Below, piece by piece: positions 9,147-19,237 of a DNA stretch of 64,000 bases. A program made the position numbers and the translations under genes. Under the pieces are notes generated by a model that saw nothing but the letters and a program-made list of their open reading frames with translations, made no database searches and was not told the DNA's origin. Positions within the stretch are counted from its first letter, which is position 1. The number at the start of each line of letters is the position of its first letter. The stretch comes from Jiella avicenniae (GTDB taxonomy: Bacteria > Pseudomonadota > Alphaproteobacteria > Rhizobiales > Rhizobiaceae): NCBI RefSeq assembly GCF_021390325.1, contig NZ_JAJUWU010000007.1, positions 1 through 64,000 on the forward strand, in the 5' to 3' direction.

Positions 9147-9656
9147 ATGGCAGAAGCTGCCCAGCCGCCGCGCCCTCTGAAAGCGGCCAACAAGCGTGGC
9201 GCGGCGCGCCTCGCCGCCGTCCAGGCCCTCTATCAGATGGAGGTCGGCGGCTCGACGCTGATGGAGACCGTCGCCGAATACGAATCCTTCCGGCTCGGCA
9301 GGGAGATCGACGGCGACCAGTATCGCGACGCCGATGCCGCCTGGTTCCGCGACGTCGTCGCCGGCGTCGTGCGCCAGCAGACGGCGATCGACCCGCTGAT
9401 CCACAAGGCGCTGCCGACCGACTGGCCGCTCGCCCGCCTCGACACGACGCTGCGGGCGCTGATGCGTGCCGGCGTCTTCGAGATCCGCTCGCGGCTCGAC
9501 GTTCCGGTCGCCGTCATCATCAACGAATATGTCGACGTCGCGCGGGCCTTCTACACCGAGGAGGAGCCGCGGCTGGTGAACGCCGTGCTCGACCGGATCG
9601 CCAAGGAACAGCGCCCCGAGGCGGGCGGAAACGCCGCAAGGCGCGAACGGCCGTGA
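9147..9656 (+). CDS. nusB: Transcription antitermination factor NusB
   Basis: All-helical RNA-binding protein of the Nus/rRNA antitermination complex. The 169-aa product opens with a basic stretch and then [14 protein letters not shown], the classic first NusB helix, and ends with N-A-V-L-D-R-I-A. The ATG at 9147 follows ribH by two bases. The ribH-nusB pairing is widespread and links riboflavin genes to ribosome synthesis only by operon position. Its stop overlaps the GTG start of the transporter gene by 4 bp. Confidence 0.96.
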   Translation: MAEAAQPPRPLKAANKRGAARLAAVQALYQMEVGGSTLMETVAEYESFRLGREIDGDQYRDADAAWFRDVVAGVVRQQTAIDPLIHKALPTDWPLARLDTTLRALMRAGVFEIRSRLDVPVAVIINEYVDVARAFYTEEEPRLVNAVLDRIAKEQRPEAGGNAARRERP

Positions 9657-10888
9657 CCGTCGCGGCGGAGCCGGTCGGCGGATTGGGCGTCAGGACCGCG
9701 CGGCGCAACGCCCTCGTTCTGGCGACCGCCCAGGCCATCGTCGGCTCGGCCGCCCCGGTGGCGATCTCCACCGGCGGCCTCGCCGGCACCTGGCTGCTGC
9801 TCGAGGACAAGTCTTTGGCGACGCTGCCCGTCACCGGCTTCAACGTCGGCGTCGCGCTCGGCGCGCTGCCGGCGGCGGCGCTGATGCGGGCGATCGGCCG
9901 GCGGCTCGGCTTTTCCTCCGGCGCGCTCGTCGTCTCGATCGGCGGGCTTCTCGCCGGCTTTTCCCTGCTCGCCCAGTCCTTCTGGCCCTTCGTCGCCTCG
10001 CTGATGCTGGTCGGTTGCGGCAACGCCTTCACCCAGCAATACCGCTTCGCCGCCACCGACGGCGCGCCGCGCGACTATCAGGCGCGGGCGATCTCCGTCG
10101 TTCTCGCCGGGGGCATGTTCGCCGCCGTCATCGGCCCGCAGATGGTCAACTTCACCACCGGCCTGTTCCGGCCGGCGGAATTTGCCGGGGCGTTCTTCGG
10201 CGTTTCGGTTCTCGGCCTTCTCGGCGTCTTCGTGCTCTCGCGGCTGAAGATGGTCGAAAGAACGGTCCCAGAAGTGGGCGAGGAGCCGTCCGCTCCCGCC
10301 CGTCCGCTCGGCGAAATCATCGCCCAGCCGCGGTTCCTCACGGCGCTTCTGTGCGGCGTCGGCAGCTACGCGATGATGAGCTTCGTGATGACCGGCGCGC
10401 CGCTCGCCATCGTCGCCTGCGGCCACCCGCAGGAGATCGGCTTCTTCGGCATCCAGTGGCACGTCATGGCGATGTTCGGCCCGAGCTTCTTCACCGGCCG
10501 GCTGATCTCCCGTTTCGGCAAGGAGCGGGTGATCGCGATGGGTCTCCTCGCGCTTCTCGCCAGCTTCGCCGTGTTCCTGTCGGGTATCGCCGTCTGGCAG
10601 TTCTGGCTCGGCCTCGTCCTCCTCGGGCTCGGCTGGAACTTCGGCTTCATCGGCGCGACGGCGATGGTCGCCGAGACCCACCGGCCGTCCGAAAAGGGCA
10701 AGACGCAAGGGTTTCACGATCTCGCGCTGTTCACGACGGTGGCCGTTTCCTCCTTCATGTCGGGGCGGGTCTTCGTCGCCAGCGGCTGGGAGACGATGAA
10801 CCTCGTCGCCCTGCCGATCGCCCTCGTCTGCATGGCGGCGATCGTCTTCGAGGCCCGCCGCGCCGGCGCCCGGCTGCTTTCGGGCTGA
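9653..10888 (+). CDS. MFS transporter, substrate unknown
   Basis: A 411-aa inner-membrane protein of the major facilitator superfamily. About twelve hydrophobic segments can be traced, in two groups of six with a charged central loop near residues 195-225 (K-M-V-E-R-T-V-P-E). A loop R-A-I-G-R-R-L-G after the second or third helix matches the MFS signature region. The start is GTG 9653 in a GTGA overlap with nusB, so it is translationally coupled. Riboflavin or drug export cannot be decided from sequence; the operon position alone is weak evidence for any substrate. Confidence 0.8.
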   Translation: MTVAAEPVGGLGVRTARRNALVLATAQAIVGSAAPVAISTGGLAGTWLLLEDKSLATLPVTGFNVGVALGALPAAALMRAIGRRLGFSSGALVVSIGGLLAGFSLLAQSFWPFVASLMLVGCGNAFTQQYRFAATDGAPRDYQARAISVVLAGGMFAAVIGPQMVNFTTGLFRPAEFAGAFFGVSVLGLLGVFVLSRLKMVERTVPEVGEEPSAPARPLGEIIAQPRFLTALLCGVGSYAMMSFVMTGAPLAIVACGHPQEIGFFGIQWHVMAMFGPSFFTGRLISRFGKERVIAMGLLALLASFAVFLSGIAVWQFWLGLVLLGLGWNFGFIGATAMVAETHRPSEKGKTQGFHDLALFTTVAVSSFMSGRVFVASGWETMNLVALPIALVCMAAIVFEARRAGARLLSG

Positions 10889-11086
10889 CCGCGCGGCGCC
10901 GGCCGGGCCGGGCCGAGCCCGCCGAACCGCCTGCATTTCCCGCTTTCCTTCCCTGCGCTTGACGCGGCCACGTGCTCATATAACCTCCGCTTGCCTCGGG
11001 TCGGGGGAGCAGGTCGGCCGGGGCTCACGAAGCCAAAAAACGGGATCGTCGCCGGCCGGGCGCCTGCGACCAAGCGAGGAAACGGC

Positions 11087-13237
11087 ATGCAGACAATTCT
11101 ATGGGTCGTGGCCCTGTGCGGGCTGCTGGCGCTCGTCTACGCCATGTGGGCGACACGCTCCGTTCTTGCCGCCGATCAGGGCTCGGCCCGGATGCAGGAG
11201 ATCGCCGGCGCGATCCGCGAGGGTGCGCAGGCCTATCTCGCCCGGCAGTATACGACGATCGCCATCGTCGGCGTCGTCGTCTTCGCGCTGACCTGGCTGC
11301 TCCTGTCGCTCTACGCGGCGGCGGGCTTCGCCATCGGCGCGATCCTCTCGGGTCTCGCCGGCTTCGTCGGCATGAACGTTTCGGTCCGGGCGAACGTCCG
11401 CACCGCCCAGGCCGCCGCCCGCTCGCTCGGCGCGGGCCTCTCCGTCGCCTTCAAGTCCGGGGCGATCACCGGCCTTCTCGTCGCCGGTCTCGCGCTTCTC
11501 GGCGTGACCCTCTACTTCCTGGCCCTGACCGCCTGGTTCGGCTTCGAGCCGGCCGACCGCACCGTCATCGACGCGCTGGTCTCGCTCGGCTTCGGTGCCT
11601 CGCTGATCTCGATCTTCGCCCGCCTCGGCGGCGGCATCTTCACCAAGGGCGCCGACGTCGGCGGCGATCTCGTCGGCAAGGTCGAGGCCGGCATTCCCGA
11701 GGACGATCCGCGCAATCCGGCCACCATCGCCGACAATGTCGGCGACAATGTCGGCGACTGCGCCGGCATGGCCGCCGACCTGTTCGAGACCTATGCGGTG
11801 ACCGTCGTCGCCACCATGGTGCTCGGCGCGATCTTCTTCGCCGGCTCGGCCGCCATCGAGAGCGTGATGATCTATCCTCTGGCGATCTGCGGCGCCTGCA
11901 TCGTCACCTCGATCATCGGCACCTTCTTCGTCCGGCTCGGCGCCAACGGCTCGATCATGGGCGCGCTCTACAAGGGCCTGTGGGTGACGACGCTCCTGTC
12001 CATCGTCGGGCTCGCCGCCGCCACCTGGGCGACCGTCGGCTTCGGCGACGTCGGCCAGTCCTCGGCCGGCATCACCATCAACGGCCTCAACCTGTTCATC
12101 TGCGGCATCGTCGGCCTCGCCGTCACCGGGCTGATCGTCTGGATCACCGAGTTCTACACCGGCATCGGCTTCCGCCCGGTGCGCTCGATCTCGGAGGCCT
12201 CGGTCTCCGGCCACGGCACGAACGTCATCCAGGGTCTGGCCGTCTCCCTCGAGGCGACGGCGCTGCCGACGATCGTCATCGTCGCCGGCATCATTTCGAC
12301 CTACCAGCTCGCCGGCCTCTACGGAACCGGCATCGCGGTGACCGCCATGCTCGGCGTCGCCGGCATGATCGTCGCCCTCGACGCCTTCGGCCCGGTGACC
12401 GACAATGCCGGCGGCATCGCCGAGATGTCGGGCCTTCCCGCGGACGTGCGCCGCTCGACGGATGCCTTGGATGCGGTCGGCAACACCACCAAGGCGGTGA
12501 CCAAGGGCTATGCCATCGGCTCGGCCGGCCTCGGCGCGCTGGTGCTCTTCGCCGCCTACAACTACGATCTCCAGTATTTCGTCCAGCAGGCGGAAACCGG
12601 GTCCGGCTTCGAATATTTCCGGGGCGTCCAGCCGGACTTCGCGCTCACCAACCCCTATGTCGTCGTCGGCCTGCTGCTCGGCGGGCTGATCCCGTTCCTG
12701 TTCGGCGGCATCGCGATGACGGCGGTCGGCCGGGCGGCGAGCTCGGTGGTCGAAGAGGTGCGCCGGCAGTTCCGCGACAAGCCCGGCATCATGGCGGGCA
12801 CCGAGCGGCCGGACTATGCGCGGGCGGTCGATCTCCTCACCCGCGCGGCGATCAAGGAGATGGTGGTCCCCTCGCTCCTGCCGGTGCTGGCGCCGATCGT
12901 CGTCTACTTCGCCGTCTATCTGATCTCCGACAAGAGCCAGGCCTTCTCGGCGGTCGGCGCGATGCTGCTCGGCGTCATCGTCACCGGCATATTCGTCGCG
13001 ATCTCGATGACCTCCGGCGGCGGCGCCTGGGACAACGCCAAGAAGTCCTTCGAGGACGGCTTCGTCGACGGCGCCGGCACCCGCCACATGAAGGGATCGG
13101 AGGCGCACAAGGCCTCGGTCACCGGCGATACGGTGGGCGATCCCTACAAGGACACGGCGGGGCCGGCGGTGAACCCGGCGATCAAGATCACCAACATCGT
13201 CGCGCTGCTCCTGCTGGCGGTGCTGGCGCATCAGTGA
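11087..13237 (+). CDS. hppA: K+-insensitive proton-translocating pyrophosphatase
   Basis: Integral membrane pump that couples hydrolysis of pyrophosphate to proton export. The 716-aa protein has about 16 membrane segments. The catalytic loop starts at D190[10 protein letters not shown] and continues with the paired [11 protein letters not shown] motif. In the segment [10 protein letters not shown] the lysine (Lys469) and the threonine three residues on (Thr472) mark the K+-independent class. The start is ATG 11087 (MQTILW) after GAGGAAACGGC; an upstream in-frame ATG at 10991 adds a non-membrane leader and is unlikely. It is probably transcribed alone. Confidence 0.96.
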   Translation: MQTILWVVALCGLLALVYAMWATRSVLAADQGSARMQEIAGAIREGAQAYLARQYTTIAIVGVVVFALTWLLLSLYAAAGFAIGAILSGLAGFVGMNVSVRANVRTAQAAARSLGAGLSVAFKSGAITGLLVAGLALLGVTLYFLALTAWFGFEPADRTVIDALVSLGFGASLISIFARLGGGIFTKGADVGGDLVGKVEAGIPEDDPRNPATIADNVGDNVGDCAGMAADLFETYAVTVVATMVLGAIFFAGSAAIESVMIYPLAICGACIVTSIIGTFFVRLGANGSIMGALYKGLWVTTLLSIVGLAAATWATVGFGDVGQSSAGITINGLNLFICGIVGLAVTGLIVWITEFYTGIGFRPVRSISEASVSGHGTNVIQGLAVSLEATALPTIVIVAGIISTYQLAGLYGTGIAVTAMLGVAGMIVALDAFGPVTDNAGGIAEMSGLPADVRRSTDALDAVGNTTKAVTKGYAIGSAGLGALVLFAAYNYDLQYFVQQAETGSGFEYFRGVQPDFALTNPYVVVGLLLGGLIPFLFGGIAMTAVGRAASSVVEEVRRQFRDKPGIMAGTERPDYARAVDLLTRAAIKEMVVPSLLPVLAPIVVYFAVYLISDKSQAFSAVGAMLLGVIVTGIFVAISMTSGGGAWDNAKKSFEDGFVDGAGTRHMKGSEAHKASVTGDTVGDPYKDTAGPAVNPAIKITNIVALLLLAVLAHQ

Positions 13238-13397
13238 GGAAAATCGTTCGGCAGCGCCTATCCTCTGCATGCTGGGGAAAGGCGCTGCTGGCGCGAGGTT
13301 TTGGAGACGGTTGGTCTGAAACGCACATGCGACAGTCAGTCCGAACGGTTCCGCCGTCGGCTTTCAACGGCAATGAAACTGCATTATATTGTCACTC

Positions 13398-13616
13398 ATG
13401 GTGAAGTCGGTAAAAACATCTTCGAGTCATGACAAGGAGGGTGGCGGTGCCGCTTCTATCGTCGTGCGGGATGCAAAAACCGGCAAGTTCGTCGAGGTCA
13501 GAGGCATTGGGGCGCTGAAGGGAAGCGGGCTCAAGATTAGAAACGACGTCAACTTGGTGAAACCGATCGCAGAGCAGGTCCTATCCGAGCGTTTCCGTCA
13601 GCCAAAAGGCGGCTGA
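13398..13616 (+). CDS. Probable antitoxin of a vapBC-like pair
   Basis: A 72-aa protein directly upstream of a PIN-domain toxin, three bases apart, so almost certainly its antitoxin. I do not recognise a firm family. The middle reads S-I-V-V-R-D-A-K-T-G-K-F-V-E-V-R-G, compatible with a short beta-rich or AbrB/Phd-like DNA-binding part, and the end resembles a toxin-binding tail. ATG 13398 is preferred; a TTG at 13389 is also in frame. The base composition is less GC-rich than the neighbours, suggesting acquisition. Confidence 0.65.
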   Translation: MVKSVKTSSSHDKEGGGAASIVVRDAKTGKFVEVRGIGALKGSGLKIRNDVNLVKPIAEQVLSERFRQPKGG

Positions 13617-13619
13617 TTC

Positions 13620-14048
13620 ATGCCGGGCGTCCTGCTCGACACGCACACTTTTTATTGGCTTGCCAGCGGTACGAAGTCGTTGACCGACGAAGCCCTCGTG
13701 GCGATCGGAGAAAGCCAGTCGGCTGGCATGCTCTACGTTTCCGCCATTACCGCTTGGGAACTCTCTATCGCGGCGCAAAAGCCACGGCATAGCGACACTC
13801 CGCAATTGAATACAACGATTTCCGAGTGGTTTGCGTCAGCCAAGCGGGCGACAAACGCAAAAACATTATCGATCAACCAAACGATCGCGATCGAGGCGGC
13901 AGAAGTGCCTGTCGCCACCGGACACAAGGATCCCGGTGACTGCTATCTCGTCGCGACATCGCGAGTCCAAAAAATTCCGCTTATCACGCGGGACAAGGTG
14001 CTGCGGAAGCTGGCGCGATCGGAGTATCTCGAAGTGATCGTCTGCTGA
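13620..14048 (+). CDS. vapC: PIN-domain ribonuclease toxin (VapC family)
   Basis: Probable metal-dependent RNase toxin of a type II toxin-antitoxin module. The 142-aa product begins with the PIN motif L-L-D7-T-H-T-F-Y-W-L; the further acidic residues are Glu47 (I-T-A-W-E-L-S), Asp104/Asp107 (K-D-P-G-D-C-Y-L-V-A-T) and Asp125 (L-I-T-R-D-K). All the positions expected for an active site are present, so the gene looks intact. Codon use includes many A/T-ending codons unlike hppA and murU beside it. It converges on murU with only 12 nt between stops. Confidence 0.85.
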   Translation: MPGVLLDTHTFYWLASGTKSLTDEALVAIGESQSAGMLYVSAITAWELSIAAQKPRHSDTPQLNTTISEWFASAKRATNAKTLSINQTIAIEAAEVPVATGHKDPGDCYLVATSRVQKIPLITRDKVLRKLARSEYLEVIVC

Positions 14049-14060
14049 CGTTCGACGCCC

Positions 14061-14807
14061 TCACGCCGCGGCGCTGGCGACGAAAGCTTCTTCTGCGAGC
14101 GCAATGGCCGACGGCGTGCCGACGGTGATCCAGACGCCGTCGAGCCGCACGCCGTAGAGCCGCTCGGCTTCGATCGAGCGGTCGAAGATCCGGTTCAGCG
14201 AAAACCGCTCCACCGGCATGGCTTCGAAGAGTTCCGGCTTCAGGATGGCGCCGCCGGCGTAGATGAAGGGCGAGACGACCCGCTCCGGCACCCGCGAGAG
14301 CCGCCCGGTCGGATCCATGACGAAGTCGCCCGAGCCGTCGTAGCCGGTCGACTGGCGCATCTCGGCGATCAACAGCGACACGTCCATCCGCGCCGGATCC
14401 CAGAGTTCGGCGAGAAGGTCGAGATTGTCCCGGTAGCCGTCGATCCAGAAGGTGTCGGCGTTGAGCACGTAGAACGGATCGGCGCCGAGTTCGGGCAGCG
14501 CCTTGACGATGCCGCCGCCGGAATCGAGCAGCATGTCGGTCTCGTCGGAGACGACGATCTCCATGTCCCGGCGCTTGCGCAGATGGGCGCGCATCAGATC
14601 GGCCATGTAGTGGACGTTGACGACGACGCGCTCGACGCCGTTGCGGGCCAGCGCGTCGAGGCCGTAGTCGATGAGCGCCCGGCCGCGCACCTCGATCAGC
14701 GGCTTCGGCATGGTGGAGGTGATCGGACGCATGCGCTTGCCGAGACCGGCCGCGAGGATCATCGCGGTCTTGGGCTTGAAGCGGGAAGTGGTCTTTACGA
14801 GCTGCAT
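14061..14807 (-). CDS. murU: Nucleotidyltransferase, probable N-acetylmuramate-1-phosphate uridylyltransferase
   Basis: Sugar-1-phosphate nucleotidyltransferase, most likely MurU, which makes UDP-MurNAc from recycled MurNAc-1-phosphate and so bypasses de novo MurA/MurB synthesis. Of 248 aa, the N-terminus has the pyrophosphorylase signature L-A-A-G-L-G-K-R-M-R-P-I-T and P-K-P-L, with a metal-binding N-A-D-T-F motif in the centre. It lies 7 nt after the stop of the TsaE-AmgK fusion, whose second domain is the kinase that supplies its substrate. This pairing is the main support for MurU over other nucleotidyltransferases. Confidence 0.85.
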   Translation of the reverse strand: MQLVKTTSRFKPKTAMILAAGLGKRMRPITSTMPKPLIEVRGRALIDYGLDALARNGVERVVVNVHYMADLMRAHLRKRRDMEIVVSDETDMLLDSGGGIVKALPELGADPFYVLNADTFWIDGYRDNLDLLAELWDPARMDVSLLIAEMRQSTGYDGSGDFVMDPTGRLSRVPERVVSPFIYAGGAILKPELFEAMPVERFSLNRIFDRSIEAERLYGVRLDGVWITVGTPSAIALAEEAFVASAAA

Positions 14808-14814
14808 GGTGTCT

Positions 14815-16461
14815 TCAGTCGTTCGAGCGGTGGCGCCCGGGGCCGGTCTCGTCGAGGAGGCCCCACGTGCCGTAAAGGTGGCTGATGGCCGAGAGGGAGG
14901 GATGGCCCAGCGTGCGGCCGAGATATCCCTTAAGCCGTGGTATGTGACGTAGATATTGCGGCTTACCGTCCCTTTTGAGAAGGCGGACGAAAATTCCGAG
15001 GATCTTCGTGGCGCGCTGGGTGGCCATGATGGCGTAGTCGCGCTCGAAGGCGAAGGCGTCGAAACCGGGATCCTCGGCGCGCCGGCCGGAAACGTAGGCC
15101 GCCGTCAGGGCGGCCTCGAGTTCGGCCGAGAGGTCGACCCGCGCATCCTGGGCGAGCGAGGCGACGTCGTAGGCCGAGGGGCCGATCAGCGCGTCCTGGA
15201 AGTCGATGAGGCCGATCTTCGCGGTGCCGTCCGCGTCGGGGCGGTAGATGACGTTGGGCGAGTGGAAGTCGCGCAGGACGAGGCTCCTCTCGGCGCTTTC
15301 CAACTCGTCGAAGACGGCGTTCCAGCACTCCGCGAAGAGCGCCCGCTCGTCGTCGCTCGCCGGGCGGCCGAGGGCGTCCGGAATGTACCAGTCGAGCAGC
15401 AGTTCCACCTCGATGGTCATGGCGCGCCGGTCATAGGCGGGGACGCGGTAGATGCCGTCTCCGGGGACCTGAAGCTCGGACGGCCAGGCGACGCCGTGGA
15501 ACTCGGCGAGGAAACGGGCGGATTCGAGATAGCGCTCGGCGATCGGCCGGCGCTCGGCGTCGATGATCTGCCCGCCGCCGAGATGCTCGATCAGGAGCAG
15601 CCCGCGGTCGAGATCGGCGCGATGGATCGTCGGCGCGGCGAAGCCCGCTTTCTTCAACGCCGTCCCGATGGCGACGAAGGGTGTCACGTCCTCGGCGAGA
15701 TGGGCGATGCGGCTGTAGGGCAGGCCGTCGCGGATCGGCGGGCCGTCGGGCTGGCGCGGCGCATCCATCAGGACGAGGGTTTCGGCGCCCTCGACCGTCT
15801 CGTAGCGGCGGCTCGACGCGTCGCCGAAGAAGCGTTCGCGCGGGGCGGTTGCGAGGCCGGCCGCGGCGAGGAACCCGCGGATCGCCAGGGTGCGTTCGAC
15901 GCGAGCCCGGGCAGCCTCCGTGGTCGCGACGACGGCGAGGCGGCCGCCCTCAGCCGTCACGGACAGGTCGACGACGATGGTCGCCGCGTCGCGGGCCTCG
16001 GGCGCGCGGTCGGGCCATTCGACGAGCACGACCCCCGTCTCGGCGGCCTCGGCAAAACCGAGTTCGTCGATCTCGTCGCCGGAGCCGAGGCGGTAAAGGT
16101 CGAAATGGGCGACCGGAGGCTCGGTCTCGTAGGGCTGCACCAGCGTGTAGGTGGGCGAGGGGACCTCGAGATCGGCATCCCCGGCGAGGGCCCGGATCAG
16201 GGCACGGGCGAGGGTCGACTTGCCGGCGCCGAGATCGCCCGACAGGGCGACGACGTCGCCGGGCCTCACCACCATCGCGAGATCGATGCCGAGACGCTCG
16301 GTGGCGCTCGCCTCCGCAAGCGTCATCCGGGCGATCTCCGTCGCCATGCCGCCCTGAATGTCCGACCGTTCTGCCACCATTTGCGCTTCGTGCCCGTCGC
16401 TCGTGTCATCGGCAGAGTGCATCAACGGGCCCGATGCCGGAAGCCTGGTCGCGGCGATCAT
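14815..16461 (-). CDS. tsaE: Fusion of TsaE ATPase and AmgK-like anomeric sugar kinase
   Basis: A 548-aa fusion. The first part (about residues 45-195) is TsaE, the ATPase of the tRNA t6A37 threonylcarbamoyl machinery, with P-loop S-G-D-L-G-A-G-K-S-T (Lys81) and E-V-P-S-P-T-Y-T-L-V. The second part (about 200-520) is an aminoglycoside-phosphotransferase-like kinase with catalytic L-R-D398-F-H-S-P-N and metal motif L-I-D-F-Q-D-A; in known AmgK proteins this phosphorylates MurNAc/GlcNAc at C1. The start at ATG 16461 makes an ATGA overlap with divL; ATGs at 16422, 16380 and 16347 are possible, the last nearest to TsaE homology. Such fusions are known in Rhizobiales. Confidence 0.85.
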   Translation of the reverse strand: MIAATRLPASGPLMHSADDTSDGHEAQMVAERSDIQGGMATEIARMTLAEASATERLGIDLAMVVRPGDVVALSGDLGAGKSTLARALIRALAGDADLEVPSPTYTLVQPYETEPPVAHFDLYRLGSGDEIDELGFAEAAETGVVLVEWPDRAPEARDAATIVVDLSVTAEGGRLAVVATTEAARARVERTLAIRGFLAAAGLATAPRERFFGDASSRRYETVEGAETLVLMDAPRQPDGPPIRDGLPYSRIAHLAEDVTPFVAIGTALKKAGFAAPTIHRADLDRGLLLIEHLGGGQIIDAERRPIAERYLESARFLAEFHGVAWPSELQVPGDGIYRVPAYDRRAMTIEVELLLDWYIPDALGRPASDDERALFAECWNAVFDELESAERSLVLRDFHSPNVIYRPDADGTAKIGLIDFQDALIGPSAYDVASLAQDARVDLSAELEAALTAAYVSGRRAEDPGFDAFAFERDYAIMATQRATKILGIFVRLLKRDGKPQYLRHIPRLKGYLGRTLGHPSLSAISHLYGTWGLLDETGPGRHRSND

Positions 16462-19082
16462 TCGGCGGCATCCCAGTACCGGTCGGAGCCCTCGCTGTCC
16501 TCGTCCGGCGGAAAATTGCCGAGCGGGAAGTGGCAGATGACGGCCGTGCCCGAGCCCGGCGTCGAGCGGACCTCGACATGGCCGTGATGAAGTTCGACGA
16601 AGCTCTTGACGATGGACAGGCCGAGGCCCGCGCCGGACTGCCGGCCACCGCTCGGATCGGCCTCGAAGCGCTCGAAGATCTTGTCGATCTGGTTCGACGC
16701 GATGCCGGGCCCATGATCGGAGACCTCGAAGGAGATCTGTCCGCCGCGGCGCCAGACGCGGACCCCGACCACCGAGCCGGCGGGCGCGAAATTGGCGGCG
16801 TTGGAGAGGAGGTTGAACAGGATCTGGGTCAGCCGGTGACCGTCGGCGTTGAAACTGGTTCCCGCGTCGGCGAGATCGATCCTGAGGCTGATGTCGGCGG
16901 CCTCGAAGCGGTCGCGGACACCGTCCGCGGCCTGCTCGACGGTGCGCGCGATGTCGACGTCGGACAGCTCCAGCTCCATGATGCCGGCGTCGACCGTCGC
17001 CAGATCGAGGATGTCGTTGACGATGGTCAGAAGCGTCGACGTCGAGGACGAGATGTAGTCGAGATATTCGCTCTGGCGCTCGTTGAGCGGCCCGGTCTCG
17101 GCCGAGCGCAGCAGCGCCGAGAAGCCGATGATGTTGGTGAGCGGCGAGCGCAGCTCGTAGTTCACGTGCTGGACGAAATCCGTCTTGATCTGGTTCGCCT
17201 GCTCCAGGGCGTCGTTGCGTTCGCGCAGGACGAGTTCTGCGGCGCGCGCCTCGGAGATGTTGGAGAAGGTCAGCATCGTCAGGCCGTTCGGCAGCGGGAC
17301 GATGGTGTAGTTGAAGATGCCGCCGTCCGACAGGCTGATCTCGCCGCGCAGGGTGTCGCGGCCGTGATCGTCGAAGGCTGTGACCTGTTCGATGAGCAGC
17401 CGCCAGCCTTCCGACAGGCCGGGCTCCGGGACGCCGCCCGGGCCGAGCGTCCTTTCCACCTTCACCCGGCACAGGTCGGCCAGTGCCTGGATCCGGGCGC
17501 CCGCCGTCAGGTGGGCGGGATCGATCCCCCACATTTCGGCGAAGGCCGGGTTGGAGAGCCGCATCCGTCCGTCGCTGCCGAACACGGCGACGGCTTCCGA
17601 CAGATAGTCGATGGTCTCGCGCTGCAGCCGGACGGTCGCCTTCACCTGGCTTTCGAGTTCCAGCTTCTCGGTGATGTCCTCGAACACCCAGGTGGCGCCG
17701 CCGCGCGGCTGCGGGGTGGCGATGACGCGCAGCGTCCGGCCGTCGGCGAGGTGCCACATGTCTTCGGTCGGCTCGGTGGCGCGATAGGCGGCGAGATCCT
17801 GCTCGCGCATTTCCGAGCGCACCAGCTTCTCGGTCGGCAGGATGCCGCGGGTGCGCAGGTGATCGAGCAGCGTGACGTGGTCCGGCTCGGTTTCCAGATA
17901 GGCGTTGGTGAGGTCGAACAGCCGCTGGAAGGCGGCGTTGTAGTAGGCGAGGCGGGTCTTCTCGTCGAAGCGCGCGACGGCCGTCGCGAGCTGGTCGAGG
18001 GTCTCCGACTGGCTTTCGATCGTCTGATGCAGCTCCATGCGGACCTGCTCGGTTTCCGAAACGTCGATCGCAAGACCGGCCGAGCCGGTCGGGCCGACGG
18101 CCTCGACGACGTTGAAGTTGCGCCGGTCGGACTCGACGACGGTCGAGAGCTTTGCCGTGAAGGGGCGGTTTTCGGCGACCTGCTTGGCGACCCTGAGGCG
18201 ATCCTGGGCACTGAGGAACTCGACCTGACGCTCGAGCGCGTCGCCGACCGTCGGGGCATCGACCGCGGCCGCATAGGCGCGATTGACCCAGGTCAGCCGG
18301 CCGCTCCTGTCGCGCATCCACAGGGCAACGGGCGCCTGGTCGAAGAGCTGCTGCATCGTTTCGACCTCGGCCTCGGCCCGGGCGAGGGCGCTGGTCAGTT
18401 CGTCGAGACGCTTGCGCAGGCCTTGGAGCACGGTGAACTTGACCATGGCGAGGCCGCCCGACGTGCGCCCGGACGCCTCGATCACGAACTCCGTGTCGAG
18501 ATCGATGGCGATGCGAAAGGGCGTGGCATCGTCGAGGAGCGCCGCAATGGCGGCCTCGAGGCGGCCGACCGCCTCGGCGGGCATCCAGTCGGCAAAGATC
18601 AGAAACCGCTCGGGATCGTCGGGGATCCGGCCGTCGCCGGGCATCTGGCCGATCACCTCGGGCAGCCCGGTGCCGGCGAAGACGAGGATGCGTTCGCCGC
18701 CCGCCACCAGGATCGCCGTCCGTGCGTCGGCCTTGAGGCGCGCATCGTGGAGGTGGCCCTGAAGCTCGGCGTTCTCGCCTTGCAGCACCGCCTGCTGGCG
18801 GACCATGAAGGTCGCCGCGAGCATCACCGCGCCGATGACGAAGGCGAGGACGGAAAGGTACAGGAGGTCGCCTTCCGAAAGCATGCCGCCCAGTCGGAAG
18901 GCGGCGTTCGGCTCGGCGGCGAGAGCGGGTTCGGGCAGAGCGAGCAGCCCGAGCGATTGAAGGGCGAGGATCGCCAGAATGGCGGTCACGGCGTTGGGCA
19001 GGGCCGCGGGTGTGATCGTGGTTCCGGAATCCGTTCGCAATCCGCTGGCGCCCCCGCGCCCGGATCCGATGTCTTTCGACAT
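16458..19082 (-). CDS. divL: DivL-type PAS sensor kinase with tyrosine in the H-box
   Basis: An 874-aa membrane protein: two hydrophobic segments near residues 30-50 and 72-93, several PAS-like regions between about 120 and 610, then the dimerisation/H-box and an HATPase domain (N-box L-F-N-L-L-S-N-A-A-N, G-boxes D-H-G-P-G-I and G-A-G-L-G-L-S-I-V). The H-box reads V-N-Y-E-L-R-S-P-L-T-N, with Tyr642 where sensor kinases have histidine. This is the defining feature of DivL, which in Caulobacter controls CckA and thus CtrA. It overlaps tsaE-amgK by ATGA. The Tyr is read directly; the pathway role is inferred. Confidence 0.85.
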   Translation of the reverse strand: MSKDIGSGRGGASGLRTDSGTTITPAALPNAVTAILAILALQSLGLLALPEPALAAEPNAAFRLGGMLSEGDLLYLSVLAFVIGAVMLAATFMVRQQAVLQGENAELQGHLHDARLKADARTAILVAGGERILVFAGTGLPEVIGQMPGDGRIPDDPERFLIFADWMPAEAVGRLEAAIAALLDDATPFRIAIDLDTEFVIEASGRTSGGLAMVKFTVLQGLRKRLDELTSALARAEAEVETMQQLFDQAPVALWMRDRSGRLTWVNRAYAAAVDAPTVGDALERQVEFLSAQDRLRVAKQVAENRPFTAKLSTVVESDRRNFNVVEAVGPTGSAGLAIDVSETEQVRMELHQTIESQSETLDQLATAVARFDEKTRLAYYNAAFQRLFDLTNAYLETEPDHVTLLDHLRTRGILPTEKLVRSEMREQDLAAYRATEPTEDMWHLADGRTLRVIATPQPRGGATWVFEDITEKLELESQVKATVRLQRETIDYLSEAVAVFGSDGRMRLSNPAFAEMWGIDPAHLTAGARIQALADLCRVKVERTLGPGGVPEPGLSEGWRLLIEQVTAFDDHGRDTLRGEISLSDGGIFNYTIVPLPNGLTMLTFSNISEARAAELVLRERNDALEQANQIKTDFVQHVNYELRSPLTNIIGFSALLRSAETGPLNERQSEYLDYISSSTSTLLTIVNDILDLATVDAGIMELELSDVDIARTVEQAADGVRDRFEAADISLRIDLADAGTSFNADGHRLTQILFNLLSNAANFAPAGSVVGVRVWRRGGQISFEVSDHGPGIASNQIDKIFERFEADPSGGRQSGAGLGLSIVKSFVELHHGHVEVRSTPGSGTAVICHFPLGNFPPDEDSEGSDRYWDAAE

Positions 19083-19237
19083 GTGAGCCTGTCCTCGTCT
19101 TTGCCGCCGCTATCGAGACTGAACTCAACGCGTCTCTATCGAGGCTCTCTAATCCGCATCGGAAAGCCTTGATTCGGACATATTAGCGGCTGGCGACTCG
19201 GGCGCAATCCGTAATATTTGACTTTAATTGATACGAA

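Noticed and set aside
10959-10984. TTGACG / TATAAC promoter before hppA
   Set aside because: The spacing is only 14 nt; too short to propose with confidence.
11099-13404. Long frames opposite and parallel to hppA (723 and 767 codons)
   Set aside because: GC-driven shadow frames; repetitive Arg/Gly/Asp sequence with no domain.
16461-19128. In-frame extension of tsaE-amgK through divL (1437 codons in total)
   Set aside because: Upstream part is out of frame with divL and Arg/Pro-rich; the overlapping ATGA start at 16461 is used instead.
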